A stretch of DNA of 6,624 bases from Candidatus Acetothermia bacterium JdFR-50 (GCA_002010365.1 MTNL01000108.1:1-6624); one strand, 5' to 3'. Shown: positions 1-6,366, counted from the first letter of the stretch. Program-made: numbers and translations. The notes: generated from the sequence alone by a model not told the origin.

Positions 1-276
1 GGAGGGGTGGAGCTTGCCCGCCGGAAAGGGATCAAGGCGGGTCTTTTGCGGCTCATCACCATCTGGCCCTTCCCCGACGAGGTTTTGCGGAGGCTGGCCG
101 AGCGGGTCGAGGGGATGGTGGTGGTGGAGATCAACCTGGGCCAGATCTACCGGGAGGTGGAGCGGGTCACGGGTGGACGGGTTCCCATGCGGGGCATCTT
201 CCACGCCGGGGGGCGAATCCACACCCCCGAGGAGGTCCTCGCCGGGATCGAGGAGGTGCTCGAATGCCGATCGTGA
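1..276 (+). CDS. korA: 2-oxoacid:ferredoxin oxidoreductase, alpha subunit (3' end only)
   Basis: The reading frame is open from the first base, so the gene starts upstream. The visible 91 residues are the C-terminal part. The family couples CoA-dependent oxidative decarboxylation of a 2-oxoacid in the cytoplasm to reduction of ferredoxin (reversible). The segment GLLRLITIWPFPDEVLRRLA, then VVVEINLGQIYREVERVTGG and GGRIHTPEEVLAGI, is the pattern I know from the end of KorA-type alpha subunits: WPFP, the E-N-x-GQ motif and the closing HTPEE helix. The gene ends in TGA at 274-276, 13 nt inside the beta gene, so the two are translationally coupled. Whether the missing part carries a fused gamma domain (about 600 aa in all) or is a stand-alone alpha subunit (about 350-400 aa) cannot be seen. 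2-Oxoglutarate is my favoured substrate, because of the beta partner, but this is inference. Confidence 0.88.
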   Translation, partial: GGVELARRKGIKAGLLRLITIWPFPDEVLRRLAERVEGMVVVEINLGQIYREVERVTGGRVPMRGIFHAGGRIHTPEEVLAGIEEVLECRS

Positions 277-1130
277 AGTCGAAGTCCAAGCCGAAGCCCG
301 AGGTCCTTCCGGGCGTCAGGCACCCGTTGGAGAAGTACCTGCGCACCGACCGCCTCCCCCACATCTGGTGCTCGGGCTGTGGCCTGGGGATCGCCCTCTC
401 CAGCTTCCTCTATGCCCTGGAGGAGCTGGAGATCGATCCCAACTCGGTGGCGGTGGTCTCGGGGATCGGGTGCGCAGGGAGGTTCGCGGGCTATGTGCGG
501 CTGGACTCCTACCACACCACCCACGGACGGGCTATCCCCTTCGCCACTGGGCTCAAGCTGGCCAAGCCCGACCTCAAGGTGGTGGTCTTCTCCGGGGACG
601 GGGACCTCTTCGCCATCGGGGGGAACCATTTCATCCACGCTGCCCGGCGGAACGTGGACATCACGGTGCTCTGCGTGAACAACTTTAACTACGGGATGAC
701 CGGGGGGCAGGTGGGGCCCACCACCCCCATCGAGGGCCGCACCACCACCACCCCCTACGGGAACTTCGAGCACCCCTTCAACCTGGTGTACCTGGCGGCC
801 TCAGCCGGGGCGACGTATGTGGCCCGCTGGACCACCCTCCACGCGCGACGCCTCAAGGAGTCGATCAAGGAAGCGCTGCAGCATCCAGGATTCAACTTCG
901 TGGAGATCATCTCCCCCTGCCCCACCAACTTCGGCCGCCGGAACCGCCTGGGAGAAGCCCTGGACGAGATGCGTTACTATGCCGAGAAGGCAGTGATCCG
1001 CCACGGGGTCGACCCCGCGGAGGCCGAGGTCGTTCCGGGGAAGGAGTTCATCGTCGGGAAATTCGTGGACATCCGCAAGCCCACGTACCTGGAACTTTAC
1101 CGGCAGAAGGTGGAGGAACTCTTCGGGTGA
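264..1130 (+). CDS. korB: 2-oxoacid:ferredoxin oxidoreductase, beta subunit (TPP and 4Fe-4S)
   Basis: This 288-aa protein has normal length for the beta subunit, which binds thiamine diphosphate and the proximal 4Fe-4S cluster. Four cysteines fit the family's cluster ligands: C36 and C39 (WCSGCG), C70 (GIGCAG) and C219 (SPCPTNFGRRN). The TPP/Mg region is GDGDLFAIGGNH (111-122) with VNNFNYGMTGGQ (138-149). FGRRN after the last Cys is, as I recall, typical of KorB (2-oxoglutarate) rather than pyruvate enzymes, so 2-oxoglutarate to succinyl-CoA is the best guess; other 2-oxoacids remain possible. The ATG at 264 is supported by AGGAGGT at 251-257 with 6 nt spacing, inside the alpha gene. The usual CPGC is CSGC here. 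The N-terminus is Lys/Pro-rich (KSKSKPKPE). No gamma or ferredoxin-like subunit gene follows; the next gene is fumarase alpha, 94 nt downstream across a repeat-rich spacer. Confidence 0.93.
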   Translation: MPIVKSKSKPKPEVLPGVRHPLEKYLRTDRLPHIWCSGCGLGIALSSFLYALEELEIDPNSVAVVSGIGCAGRFAGYVRLDSYHTTHGRAIPFATGLKLAKPDLKVVVFSGDGDLFAIGGNHFIHAARRNVDITVLCVNNFNYGMTGGQVGPTTPIEGRTTTTPYGNFEHPFNLVYLAASAGATYVARWTTLHARRLKESIKEALQHPGFNFVEIISPCPTNFGRRNRLGEALDEMRYYAEKAVIRHGVDPAEAEVVPGKEFIVGKFVDIRKPTYLELYRQKVEELFG

Positions 1131-1153
1131 TGGTGATCCGTGATGGGTGGATG
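1127..1153 (+). repeat. Heptamer direct repeats, forward arm
   Basis: Consecutive units headed GTGAT read on the + strand: GTGATG at 1127-1132 (6 nt), GTGATCC at 1133-1139, GTGATGG at 1140-1146 and the degenerate GTGGATG at 1147-1153. The TGA of the first unit (1128-1130) is the korB stop codon. The same motif continues on the other strand after a short core, so this is one arm of a palindromic array. Function is unknown. Confidence 0.7.
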
Positions 1154-1201
1154 GTAGGAACATTGGCCCTCACCAATCACTCATCACCCATTACCGATCA
1201 C
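1133..1201. other. Long imperfect stem-loop in the korB-fumarase spacer
   Basis: Bases 1133-1149 (GTGATCCGTGATGGGTG) pair with 1185-1201 (CACCCATTACCGATCAC) in 15 Watson-Crick pairs, one G-U pair and one C-C mismatch. A second small hairpin, ATTGG 1162-1166 with CCAAT 1173-1177 and a 6-nt loop, sits in the loop. No T-run follows on the + strand (CTCCGCGCTGG), so an ordinary intrinsic terminator is unlikely. An mRNA-stabilising or processing structure between the kor and fum parts of the transcript is plausible, as is a repetitive element. This is inference from base pairing only. Confidence 0.65.
1167..1201 (-). repeat. Heptamer direct repeats, reverse arm
   Basis: Read on the minus strand from 1201 down to 1167, five units lie in exact 7-nt phase. 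They are GTGATCG (1201-1195), GTAATGG (1194-1188), GTGATGA (1187-1181), GTGATTG (1180-1174) and GTGAGGG (1173-1167). The first two positions (GT) and the fourth (A) are constant. The forward arm lies at 1127-1153. Together they form a palindrome around a core at 1154-1166. Confidence 0.72.
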
Positions 1202-1224
1202 TCCGCGCTGGTAATGGAGGGTAA

Positions 1225-2091
1225 ATGAAGGAAAAGTTGGTGGGAAGGTTGGTGGAGGCGCTGCGGGAGGCGGCCACCGTGCTTCCAGTGGACGTGGTCA
1301 GGGCCCTCGAGGCGGCCCGGGATAAAGAAGTGGGGCCTGCCCGGGTGCAGCTGGAGGCGATCCTGGAGAACGTCTGCCTGGCCAAGGATAATGGAGTCCC
1401 CATCTGCCAGGATACGGGAACGCAGACCTTCTTCGTGCGGGTGGGGACCGCGTTCCCGTACTTGGAGGAGCTCCGGACGGCGATCCCCGAGGCGGTGCGC
1501 CGAGCGACACAGGAGGTACCGCTCCGGCCGAACACCGTACATCCCTTCACCAAAAAGAACCCCGGCGACAACACCGGCCGCTTCATCCCCTACGTGACCT
1601 GGGAGCTCGTCCCGGGGGACTCCGCCGAGATCCACCTCCTCCCCAAGGGCGGGGGCTCGGAAAACTGCTGCAAGCTGACCATGCTCACCCCGGCCGTGGG
1701 GATCCCTGGGGTGAAGGAAGTGGTGGTGGAGCACATCGCCAACTGTCGCGGACTCCCCTGTCCCCCTACGGTGGTGGGGGTGGGGGTCGGCGGCGGGGCC
1801 GATCTCTCCCTGAAGCTCGGGAAGCTGGCGCTTTTGCGGCCGGTGGGGGAGCGCCACCCTGAGCCCGAAGTGGCGGCTCTGGAGGCGGAGCTGGAGGAGA
1901 TGATCAACTCCCTGGGGATAGGACCCATGGGGCTCGGAGGGAAGACCACGGTGCTAGCGGTGCACGTGGAGTACGCCCACCGGCACCCGGCCTCGTTGCC
2001 TTTGGGGATCGTGGTCCAGTGCTGGGCCGACCGTCGCGCCCACGTGGTGATCTCGCCAAAGGGCGAGATCACCCTGACGGGTGACGCGTAA
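1225..2091 (+). CDS. fumA: Fumarate hydratase class I, alpha subunit (4Fe-4S)
   Basis: The 288-aa protein matches the N-terminal catalytic half of class I (iron-sulfur, oxygen-labile) fumarase, split from the beta half as in many anaerobes and archaea. It hydrates fumarate to (S)-malate reversibly in the cytoplasm; the tartrate dehydratase family shares this fold. Three cysteines fit the cluster ligands: C61 in ICQDTGT, C179 in CPPTVVGVGVGGGADLSLKL, and C266 in VQCWADRRAH. Their spacing resembles E. coli FumA as I remember it. KGGGSEN (141-147) and GLGGKTT (236-242) are further family motifs. The ATG at 1225 follows GGAGG (1216-1220) by only 4 nt; the in-frame upstream region gives no better start. 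The gene precedes the beta subunit by 35 nt. Its last codons hold a perfect 12-bp hairpin, and the TAA stop falls inside a heptamer repeat. Tartrate or another hydroxyacid as substrate is possible; the malic enzyme neighbour favours fumarate. Confidence 0.92.
   Translation: MKEKLVGRLVEALREAATVLPVDVVRALEAARDKEVGPARVQLEAILENVCLAKDNGVPICQDTGTQTFFVRVGTAFPYLEELRTAIPEAVRRATQEVPLRPNTVHPFTKKNPGDNTGRFIPYVTWELVPGDSAEIHLLPKGGGSENCCKLTMLTPAVGIPGVKEVVVEHIANCRGLPCPPTVVGVGVGGGADLSLKLGKLALLRPVGERHPEPEVAALEAELEEMINSLGIGPMGLGGKTTVLAVHVEYAHRHPASLPLGIVVQCWADRRAHVVISPKGEITLTGDA
2046..2073. other. Perfect 12-bp hairpin in the last codons of fumarase alpha
   Basis: GGTGATCTCGCC at 2046-2057 and GGCGAGATCACC at 2062-2073 are exact reverse complements around the 4-nt loop AAAG. 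This is the strongest perfect inverted repeat I found in the window. It encodes residues around VISPKGEIT, just before the stop, and each arm starts with the same GTGATC head seen in the korB spacer repeats. It might stabilise the upstream mRNA or damp translation into the beta gene; the role is not known. Confidence 0.7.
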
Positions 2092-2115
2092 CGCGTGACA
2101 GGCTTTTCCCGTCAC
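2074..2115. repeat. Heptamer repeats and inverted repeat across the fumarase alpha stop
   Basis: Forward 7-nt units run in phase: CTGACGG (2074-2080), GTGACGC (2081-2087), GTAACGC (2088-2094) and GTGACAG (2095-2101). After the core GCTTTTC one unit, GTGACGG, reads on the minus strand (2115-2109). TGACGGG (2075-2081) is the exact reverse complement of CCCGTCA (2108-2114), so the stretch can fold with a 26-nt loop. The fumarase alpha stop TAA (2089-2091) is part of the third unit. The layout mirrors the spacer at 1127-1201. Confidence 0.62.
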
Positions 2116-2126
2116 GGAGGTTCCGA

Positions 2127-2714
2127 ATGGAGAGAGTGTTTGAGACGCCGATTGCGGAGGAGAGGATCCGTAAGCTTGAGGCGGGGGATGTGATCTATGT
2201 CTCGGGGATCATCTTCACCGCCCGGGACGAGGCCCATAAGGTGCTTCTGGAGCGAGGTGAGCCCTTCCCCTTGGAGGGACTGGCCCTCTTCCACTGCGGC
2301 CCCGTGGTGAGAAAGCGGGGAGAGGCCTGGGAGGTAATCGCCGCCGGGCCCACCACTTCCATGCGCATGGAATCCCTGGAACCTAGGTTCTTACGGAAGT
2401 TCAAGCCTCGGGTGATTATCGGGAAGGGAGGCATGGGTGCGGGGACGCTAAAGGCCCTCGTCGAAGTGGGGGCGGTGTACTGCCACTTCACCGGCGGGGC
2501 CGGGGCCCTGGCCGCCCGGGCGATTAAGGGGGTGCGGGAAGTTCACTACCTGGAGGAGCTTGGGATCCCCGAGGCGATCTGGGTTTTCGAGGTGGAGCGA
2601 TTCGGGCCTCTGGTGGTGGCCATGGACTCCCACGGCCGTTCCCTCTACGCCGAGGTGGGAGCGGTGGTACAGAAGAACCTCGAGAAGATCCGCGCCCGGA
2701 CGAAGGAGGGGTGA
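2127..2714 (+). CDS. fumB: Fumarate hydratase class I, beta subunit
   Basis: The 195-aa protein has the usual size of a separate class I fumarase/tartrate dehydratase beta subunit, which completes the active site shared with the 4Fe-4S alpha subunit. Family motifs in order are TARDEAH (31-37), HCGPVV (56-61), GPTTSMRM (74-81), IGKGGMG (98-104) and TGGAGALAA (122-130), followed by the C-terminal MDSHG (166-170). R33/H37 and the GPTTSMRM loop lie where substrate-binding residues are expected, which is family knowledge and not shown here. The ATG at 2127 has a strong GGAGGT (2116-2121) at 5 nt spacing. The symbol follows the two-subunit naming; it is not the E. coli single-chain FumB. The stop is immediately followed by the malic enzyme start, so malate made here would feed straight to the next gene's product. 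Confidence 0.91.
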   Translation: MERVFETPIAEERIRKLEAGDVIYVSGIIFTARDEAHKVLLERGEPFPLEGLALFHCGPVVRKRGEAWEVIAAGPTTSMRMESLEPRFLRKFKPRVIIGKGGMGAGTLKALVEVGAVYCHFTGGAGALAARAIKGVREVHYLEELGIPEAIWVFEVERFGPLVVAMDSHGRSLYAEVGAVVQKNLEKIRARTKEG

Positions 2715-4070
2715 ATGGAGGGACGCAAACCCACGGTGGAGGAGCTCCTGGCGAAGGCCAAGGAGCCCGCGAGTAAGGCCCCGGCTTGGCACGCCTTCTA
2801 CCGGGGCAAGGTCGGCACGGCCCTGAAGTGCGCCATCACCGGCTACGGGGATTTCGCCATCTGGTACACCCCCGGGGTGGCCCAGCCCTGCCGCGAGATC
2901 CAAAAGGACCCCGACAAGGTCTTCGAGTACACCAACAAGGGGAACATGGTGGCCGTGGTCTCGGACGGGACCCGGGTCCTGGGCCTGGGGGATATCGGCC
3001 CCGAGGCAGCCCTCCCGGTGATGGAGGGAAAATCCATCCTATTTAAGTATTTGGGTGGGGTGGACGCCTTCCCCGTGACCATCGACACCAAAGACCCAGA
3101 CGAGCTCATCCAGGCGGTGAAGTGGATCGCCCCGGCCTTCGGCGGGATAAACCTTGAGGATATCGCCTCGCCCAAGTGCTTCTACGTGCTGGACAAGCTC
3201 CGCAAGGAGCTCGAGATCCCTGTGTGGCACGACGACCAACAGGGGACGGCCTCCATAACGTTAGCAGGGGTGATCAATGCCCTGAAGGTGGTGGGGAAGG
3301 AGCCCCGGCGGGTGACCTACGCCGTGATCGGTGCCGGTGCCGCCAACATCGCCTTCGTGCGTGTCCTCATCGCCTACGGAGTTCCCCCGGGGAACATCGT
3401 CATGGTGGACTCGAAAGGGATCCTTCACAAAGGGAGGGAGGACCTGGAGGCCAAGAGGGATGAGAACCCCTACAAGTGGAAATATGCGTGCGAGACCAAC
3501 GCCGAGGGACGGACCGGGGGGATCCCCGAGGCCCTGGAGGAGGCGGACGTATGCGTGGCCGCCTCGAAGCCCGGCCCGGGGACGATAAAGCCTGAATGGG
3601 TGGCCCGGATGGCTAAGGACGCCATCGTCTTTGCTTGTGCCAACCCCATCCCGGAGATCTGGCCCTGGGAGGCGGAGGAGGCGGGGGCCAAGATCATCGG
3701 CACCGGACGTTCGGACTTCCCCAACCAGATCAACAACTCCCTGGGGTTTCCGGGGATCTTCCGTGGGACCCTGGACGTCTTCGCCAGGACCATCACCGAC
3801 GAGATGGCCATCGCCGCCGCGGAGGCCATCGCCAAGACCGCCGAAGACAGGGGCCTGCGGGAGGACTACATCGTCCCCACCATGGCCGAGTGGGAGGTGT
3901 TCATCAACGAGGCGGTAGCGGTGGCGCTGAAGGCCATCGAGCAGGGGATCGCCCGCCGGATCCTCTCCGAGGACGAACTGGTGCGGCAGGCGGAGCGGAT
4001 GATCAAGTACGCCCGCGAGGAGGTGGAGATCCTCATGCGCGAGGGCCATATCCCGCCCCCGCCTGGATGA
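2715..4070 (+). CDS. Malic enzyme (malate dehydrogenase, oxaloacetate-decarboxylating)
   Basis: The 451-aa protein is a complete bacterial-type malic enzyme, converting malate to pyruvate and CO2 with reduction of NAD(P). Catalytic pieces are the Tyr of IWYTPGVAQPCREI (Y51), the Lys of MEGKSILFK (K106), the metal ligands E148-D149 in NLEDIASPKCF, and the Asp pair in WHDDQQGTA (172-179). The Rossmann loop is GAGAAN (207-212) and the second strand ends VDSKGIL. ANPIPEIWPWEA (309-320) and GTGRSDFPNQINNSLGFPGIFRG (329-351) complete the pattern. The N-terminal YRGKVGTALK replaces the GKIEV-type stretch of common enzymes, placing it in a divergent but coherent subfamily. Asp after the second strand slightly favours NAD, but I cannot settle cofactor use. 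There is no phosphotransacetylase-like extension. Start: ATG directly after the preceding TGA, with AGGAGG (2704-2709) 5 nt upstream. This is probably the last gene of the run. Confidence 0.95.
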   Translation: MEGRKPTVEELLAKAKEPASKAPAWHAFYRGKVGTALKCAITGYGDFAIWYTPGVAQPCREIQKDPDKVFEYTNKGNMVAVVSDGTRVLGLGDIGPEAALPVMEGKSILFKYLGGVDAFPVTIDTKDPDELIQAVKWIAPAFGGINLEDIASPKCFYVLDKLRKELEIPVWHDDQQGTASITLAGVINALKVVGKEPRRVTYAVIGAGAANIAFVRVLIAYGVPPGNIVMVDSKGILHKGREDLEAKRDENPYKWKYACETNAEGRTGGIPEALEEADVCVAASKPGPGTIKPEWVARMAKDAIVFACANPIPEIWPWEAEEAGAKIIGTGRSDFPNQINNSLGFPGIFRGTLDVFARTITDEMAIAAAEAIAKTAEDRGLREDYIVPTMAEWEVFINEAVAVALKAIEQGIARRILSEDELVRQAERMIKYAREEVEILMREGHIPPPPG

Positions 4071-4144
4071 TGGGCAAAAAGTGGCGCGTATTGTGATAAG
4101 GGACGAGATTTACTTCTGAACCACGGAAGCGAAGCAAGGAAGAA

Positions 4145-4170
4145 AGGGGCACGTCCAAACGCGTGCCCCT
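4145..4170. terminator. Bidirectional intrinsic terminator between convergent genes
   Basis: AGGGGCACG (4145-4153) and CGTGCCCCT (4162-4170) form a perfect 9-bp GC-rich stem with an 8-nt loop. On the minus strand the stem is followed by TTCTTCCTT, a good T-rich tail 27 nt after the elongation factor G stop. On the + strand it is followed by the weaker ATGTTGTTAT, 75 nt after the malic enzyme stop. It probably ends both transcripts and is better for the minus strand gene. Confidence 0.8.
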
Positions 4171-4196
4171 ATGTTGTTATCCCTGGATAGGGGAAG

Positions 4197-6284
4197 TCAC
4201 CGTGCAGTTGCGGCTTTGTGGCGGGAAGCGGCGATCTCCTCGGCGATGGAGAAGGGGACAGCCTCGTAGCGCTCGAAGTGCATGGTGAACTCGCCCCGGC
4301 CGCTGGTCGTGTTCCGCAGCTCTGAGGAGTAGCCGAACATCTCCGCCAGCGGAACCCGGGCCCGCACCACCGCCCGCTTCCCCTTCGCTTCCATCCCCAG
4401 GATCTTTCCACGCTTGGCGGCCAGGCTCCCCGAGACCTGTCCCACGTACTCCTCGGGCACGGTGACCTCCACCGACATCACCGGCTCCAAGAGCTCCACT
4501 CCGGCCTTAAGCGCCGCCTGCTTGAGCGCCTGCCGCGCGCAGGTGCGGAAGGCCTGCTCCGAGGAGTCCACCTCGTGGAAGGACCCATCCAGGAGGGTCA
4601 CCTTGAGGTCCACCATGGGGAAGCCCGCGAACGGCCCCTCGACCATGGCGTCGATGAACCCCTTCTTGATGGCGGGGATGTACTCCTTGGGGATGCGGCC
4701 CCCCGTGACCCGGTTTTCGAACTGGAACCCCTCGCCCGGGCCCGCGGGCTCGAGACGAAATACGATGTGGGCGTACTGGCCCCGGCCGCCGGTCTGTTTC
4801 ACCAGCTTGTGCTCGTGCTCCACCGCGCCGAGGACCGTCTCCCGATAGGCCACCTGGGGTACCCCTGTGGATACCTCCACCCCGAACTCCCGGCGGATCC
4901 GGTCCACGATGATCTCGAGGTGCAGTTCCCCCATCCCCGAGATCACCACCTCCCCCGTCTCGTCGTCGGACCGCACCAGGAAGGTGGGGTCCTCGGCCGA
5001 AAGATAGGCCAGGGCTCGGGAGAGCCGATCCAGGTCTTCACGTTTCGCCGGGGCAATGGCGAGGTCGATGACCGGGGAGGGGAACTCTATGGGCTCGAGC
5101 ACCAAGGGGTAACGTTCATCACAGAGGGTATCCCCGGTGTAGGTGTCGGAGAGGCCCACCACCGCTCCCACGTCCCCGGCGCGGAGTTCCTCCACGATGT
5201 CCCGCTTATCCGCGTGGACCTCGAAAAGCCTCCCCACCCGTTGCTTCACCCCTCGGGTGGCGTTGAAGATCACGTCCCCGGTGCGGAGGATCCCGGAGTA
5301 GACGCGCACGTAGGTGAACTTCCCCATGTGGCGGTCGGCCTGCACTTTGAACGCCAGGGCCGCCAGCGGCTCGTCGTCACTGGGTGCGCGCCGCTCTTCC
5401 CGCCCCTCCCACTCGCCTACCACCGCGGGGAGGTCAGCCGGGGATGGGAGGAAGTCCACTATGGCGTCTAAGAGCCGTTGAATCCCCTTGTTCCGGAACG
5501 CGGCCCCACACAGGACGGGGACCAATGTCCCTGCGATGGTCCCGCGCCGGAGGGCGGCGATGAGCTCCTTTCGCGTCGGGACCTCGCCCTCTAGGTACCG
5601 CTCGAGTAGGGCGTCATCGGCCTCGGCGGCGGCCTCGAGTAGCTTCTCTCGGTGGGCCTCCGCCGCAGGCTGCAACTCCTCCGGGATCGGGGCACGACGG
5701 AGTTCGATCCCCCGCGGCCCCTCATCGAAGTAAATCGCCTCCATATCGATGAGGTCCACCAGGCCCCGGAACTCCTCCTCGGCTCCGATGGGGAGGACCA
5801 CAGGCACCGGGTTCGCCCCCAGTTCCCGGCGGATTTCCTCGACCACGGCGGCGAAATCTGCCCCTACGCGATCCATCTTGTTGACGAACGCGATCCGGGG
5901 GACGCGGTACTTCTCCGCTTGGTGCCACACCGTCTCCGATTGGGGCTGTACCCCACCCACGGCGCAGAAGAGGGCCACCGTCCCGTCCACCACCCGCAGG
6001 GACCGCTCCACCTCGGCTGTGAAGTCCACGTGGCCAGGGGTATCGATGATGTTGATCCGGTGTGCCCGCCAGTAGACGGAGGTGACGGCGGAGGTGATGG
6101 TGATCCCCCTCTCCTTCTCCTGTGGCATCCAGTCCATGGTGGCCTCGCCGTCGTGGACCTCGCCGATCTTGTGCTTTTTCCCGGTGAAGTAGAGAATGCG
6201 CTCAGTGACGGTGGTCTTCCCCGCATCGATGTGGGCCATGATGCCGATGTTGCGCACCCGGTTTATGCTTACTTCTTTGTGCAT
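4197..6284 (-). CDS. fusA: Elongation factor G (ribosomal translocase GTPase)
   Basis: The 695-aa protein is full length for EF-G, the GTPase that drives tRNA-mRNA translocation and, with RRF, ribosome recycling. GTPase motifs are G1 AHIDAGKTT (17-25), G2 RGITI (59-63), G3 DTPGH (81-85), G4 NKMD (135-138) and G5 near CGAAFRNKG. Domain II follows from about 305. The domain III/IV hallmarks [10 protein letters not shown] and KQTGGRGQY are present, and the domain IV tip [13 protein letters not shown] has the conserved His at 570. Domain V ends with [17 protein letters not shown] chose ATG 6284, not the TTG at 6302, because AAGGAGG (6295-6289) lies between them. No rpsL, rpsG or tuf is beside it, so it is a lone gene. 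The stretch [20 protein letters not shown] and the non-canonical [15 protein letters not shown] suggest a paralogous branch, though it could be the only EF-G. Its leader carries a possible attenuator. Confidence 0.95.
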   Translation of the reverse strand: MHKEVSINRVRNIGIMAHIDAGKTTVTERILYFTGKKHKIGEVHDGEATMDWMPQEKERGITITSAVTSVYWRAHRINIIDTPGHVDFTAEVERSLRVVDGTVALFCAVGGVQPQSETVWHQAEKYRVPRIAFVNKMDRVGADFAAVVEEIRRELGANPVPVVLPIGAEEEFRGLVDLIDMEAIYFDEGPRGIELRRAPIPEELQPAAEAHREKLLEAAAEADDALLERYLEGEVPTRKELIAALRRGTIAGTLVPVLCGAAFRNKGIQRLLDAIVDFLPSPADLPAVVGEWEGREERRAPSDDEPLAALAFKVQADRHMGKFTYVRVYSGILRTGDVIFNATRGVKQRVGRLFEVHADKRDIVEELRAGDVGAVVGLSDTYTGDTLCDERYPLVLEPIEFPSPVIDLAIAPAKREDLDRLSRALAYLSAEDPTFLVRSDDETGEVVISGMGELHLEIIVDRIRREFGVEVSTGVPQVAYRETVLGAVEHEHKLVKQTGGRGQYAHIVFRLEPAGPGEGFQFENRVTGGRIPKEYIPAIKKGFIDAMVEGPFAGFPMVDLKVTLLDGSFHEVDSSEQAFRTCARQALKQAALKAGVELLEPVMSVEVTVPEEYVGQVSGSLAAKRGKILGMEAKGKRAVVRARVPLAEMFGYSSELRNTTSGRGEFTMHFERYEAVPFSIAEEIAASRHKAATAR

Positions 6285-6288
6285 CCTT

Positions 6289-6295
6289 CCTCCTT
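6289..6295 (-). promoter_or_regulatory. Shine-Dalgarno site that fixes the EF-G start
   Basis: On the minus strand AAGGAGG reads 6295-6289, 4 nt before ATG 6284-6282. The longer in-frame TTG start at 6302 would place this site inside the coding sequence and has only the T-rich hairpin tail before it. The ATG at 6284 also begins [25 protein letters not shown] at the expected distance from the first GTPase motif. Confidence 0.85.
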
Positions 6296-6302
6296 GAGGC
6301 AA

Positions 6303-6333
6303 AAGAAAAGCCCTGGCCGAATGCCAAGGCTTT
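6303..6333 (-). terminator. Hairpin plus T-tract in the EF-G leader (candidate attenuator)
   Basis: Read on the minus strand, AAAGCC (6333-6328) pairs with GGCTTT (6312-6307), and TGGC (6326-6323) with GCCA (6317-6314). One T-G apposition lies between the two helices, and the loop is the 5-nt ATTCG. The stem is followed by TCTTTT and ends about 12 nt before the Shine-Dalgarno site. That is the form of an intrinsic terminator placed in a leader, not after a gene: no minus-strand gene lies upstream within the window. A competing hairpin at 6326-6343 would break it. Confidence 0.6.
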
Positions 6334-6343
6334 CCTTAGCCTT
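6326..6343 (-). promoter_or_regulatory. Candidate antiterminator hairpin in the EF-G leader
   Basis: On the minus strand AAGGCT (6343-6338) is the exact reverse complement of AGCCTT (6331-6326), with a 6-nt loop AAGGAA. Its 3' arm is also the 5' arm of the terminator-like stem at 6307-6333, so the two structures exclude each other. What would switch between them is not visible; I see no leader peptide with a convincing ribosome site and no riboswitch I recognise. Confidence 0.42.
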
Positions 6344-6366
6344 TGCACTACCTGAAAAGGCCCCGG

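Noticed and set aside
147..773. 208-codon open frame on - opposite korA/korB
   Set aside because: Covers the conserved TPP and cysteine motifs of korB on the other strand; glycine-rich low-complexity translation.
3261..4049. 262-codon open frame on - opposite the malic enzyme
   Set aside because: Antisense to conserved catalytic sequence, no recognisable motif, and codon-phase composition typical of a GC-rich shadow.
4178..4193. Small hairpin CCCT/AGGG just after the main terminator
   Set aside because: Only 4 bp with a 4-nt loop and no T-tract; the 9-bp stem beside it explains termination.
4575..5471. 298-codon open frame on + opposite the EF-G gene
   Set aside because: It lies entirely antisense to conserved EF-G domains, shows no family motif and has the Gly/His/Pro-rich composition of a shadow frame in GC-rich DNA.
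6285..6302. TTG at 6302 as the EF-G start
   Set aside because: It would place the strong AAGGAGG site inside the gene; the ATG at 6284 has that site at a proper distance and gives a family-like N-terminus.
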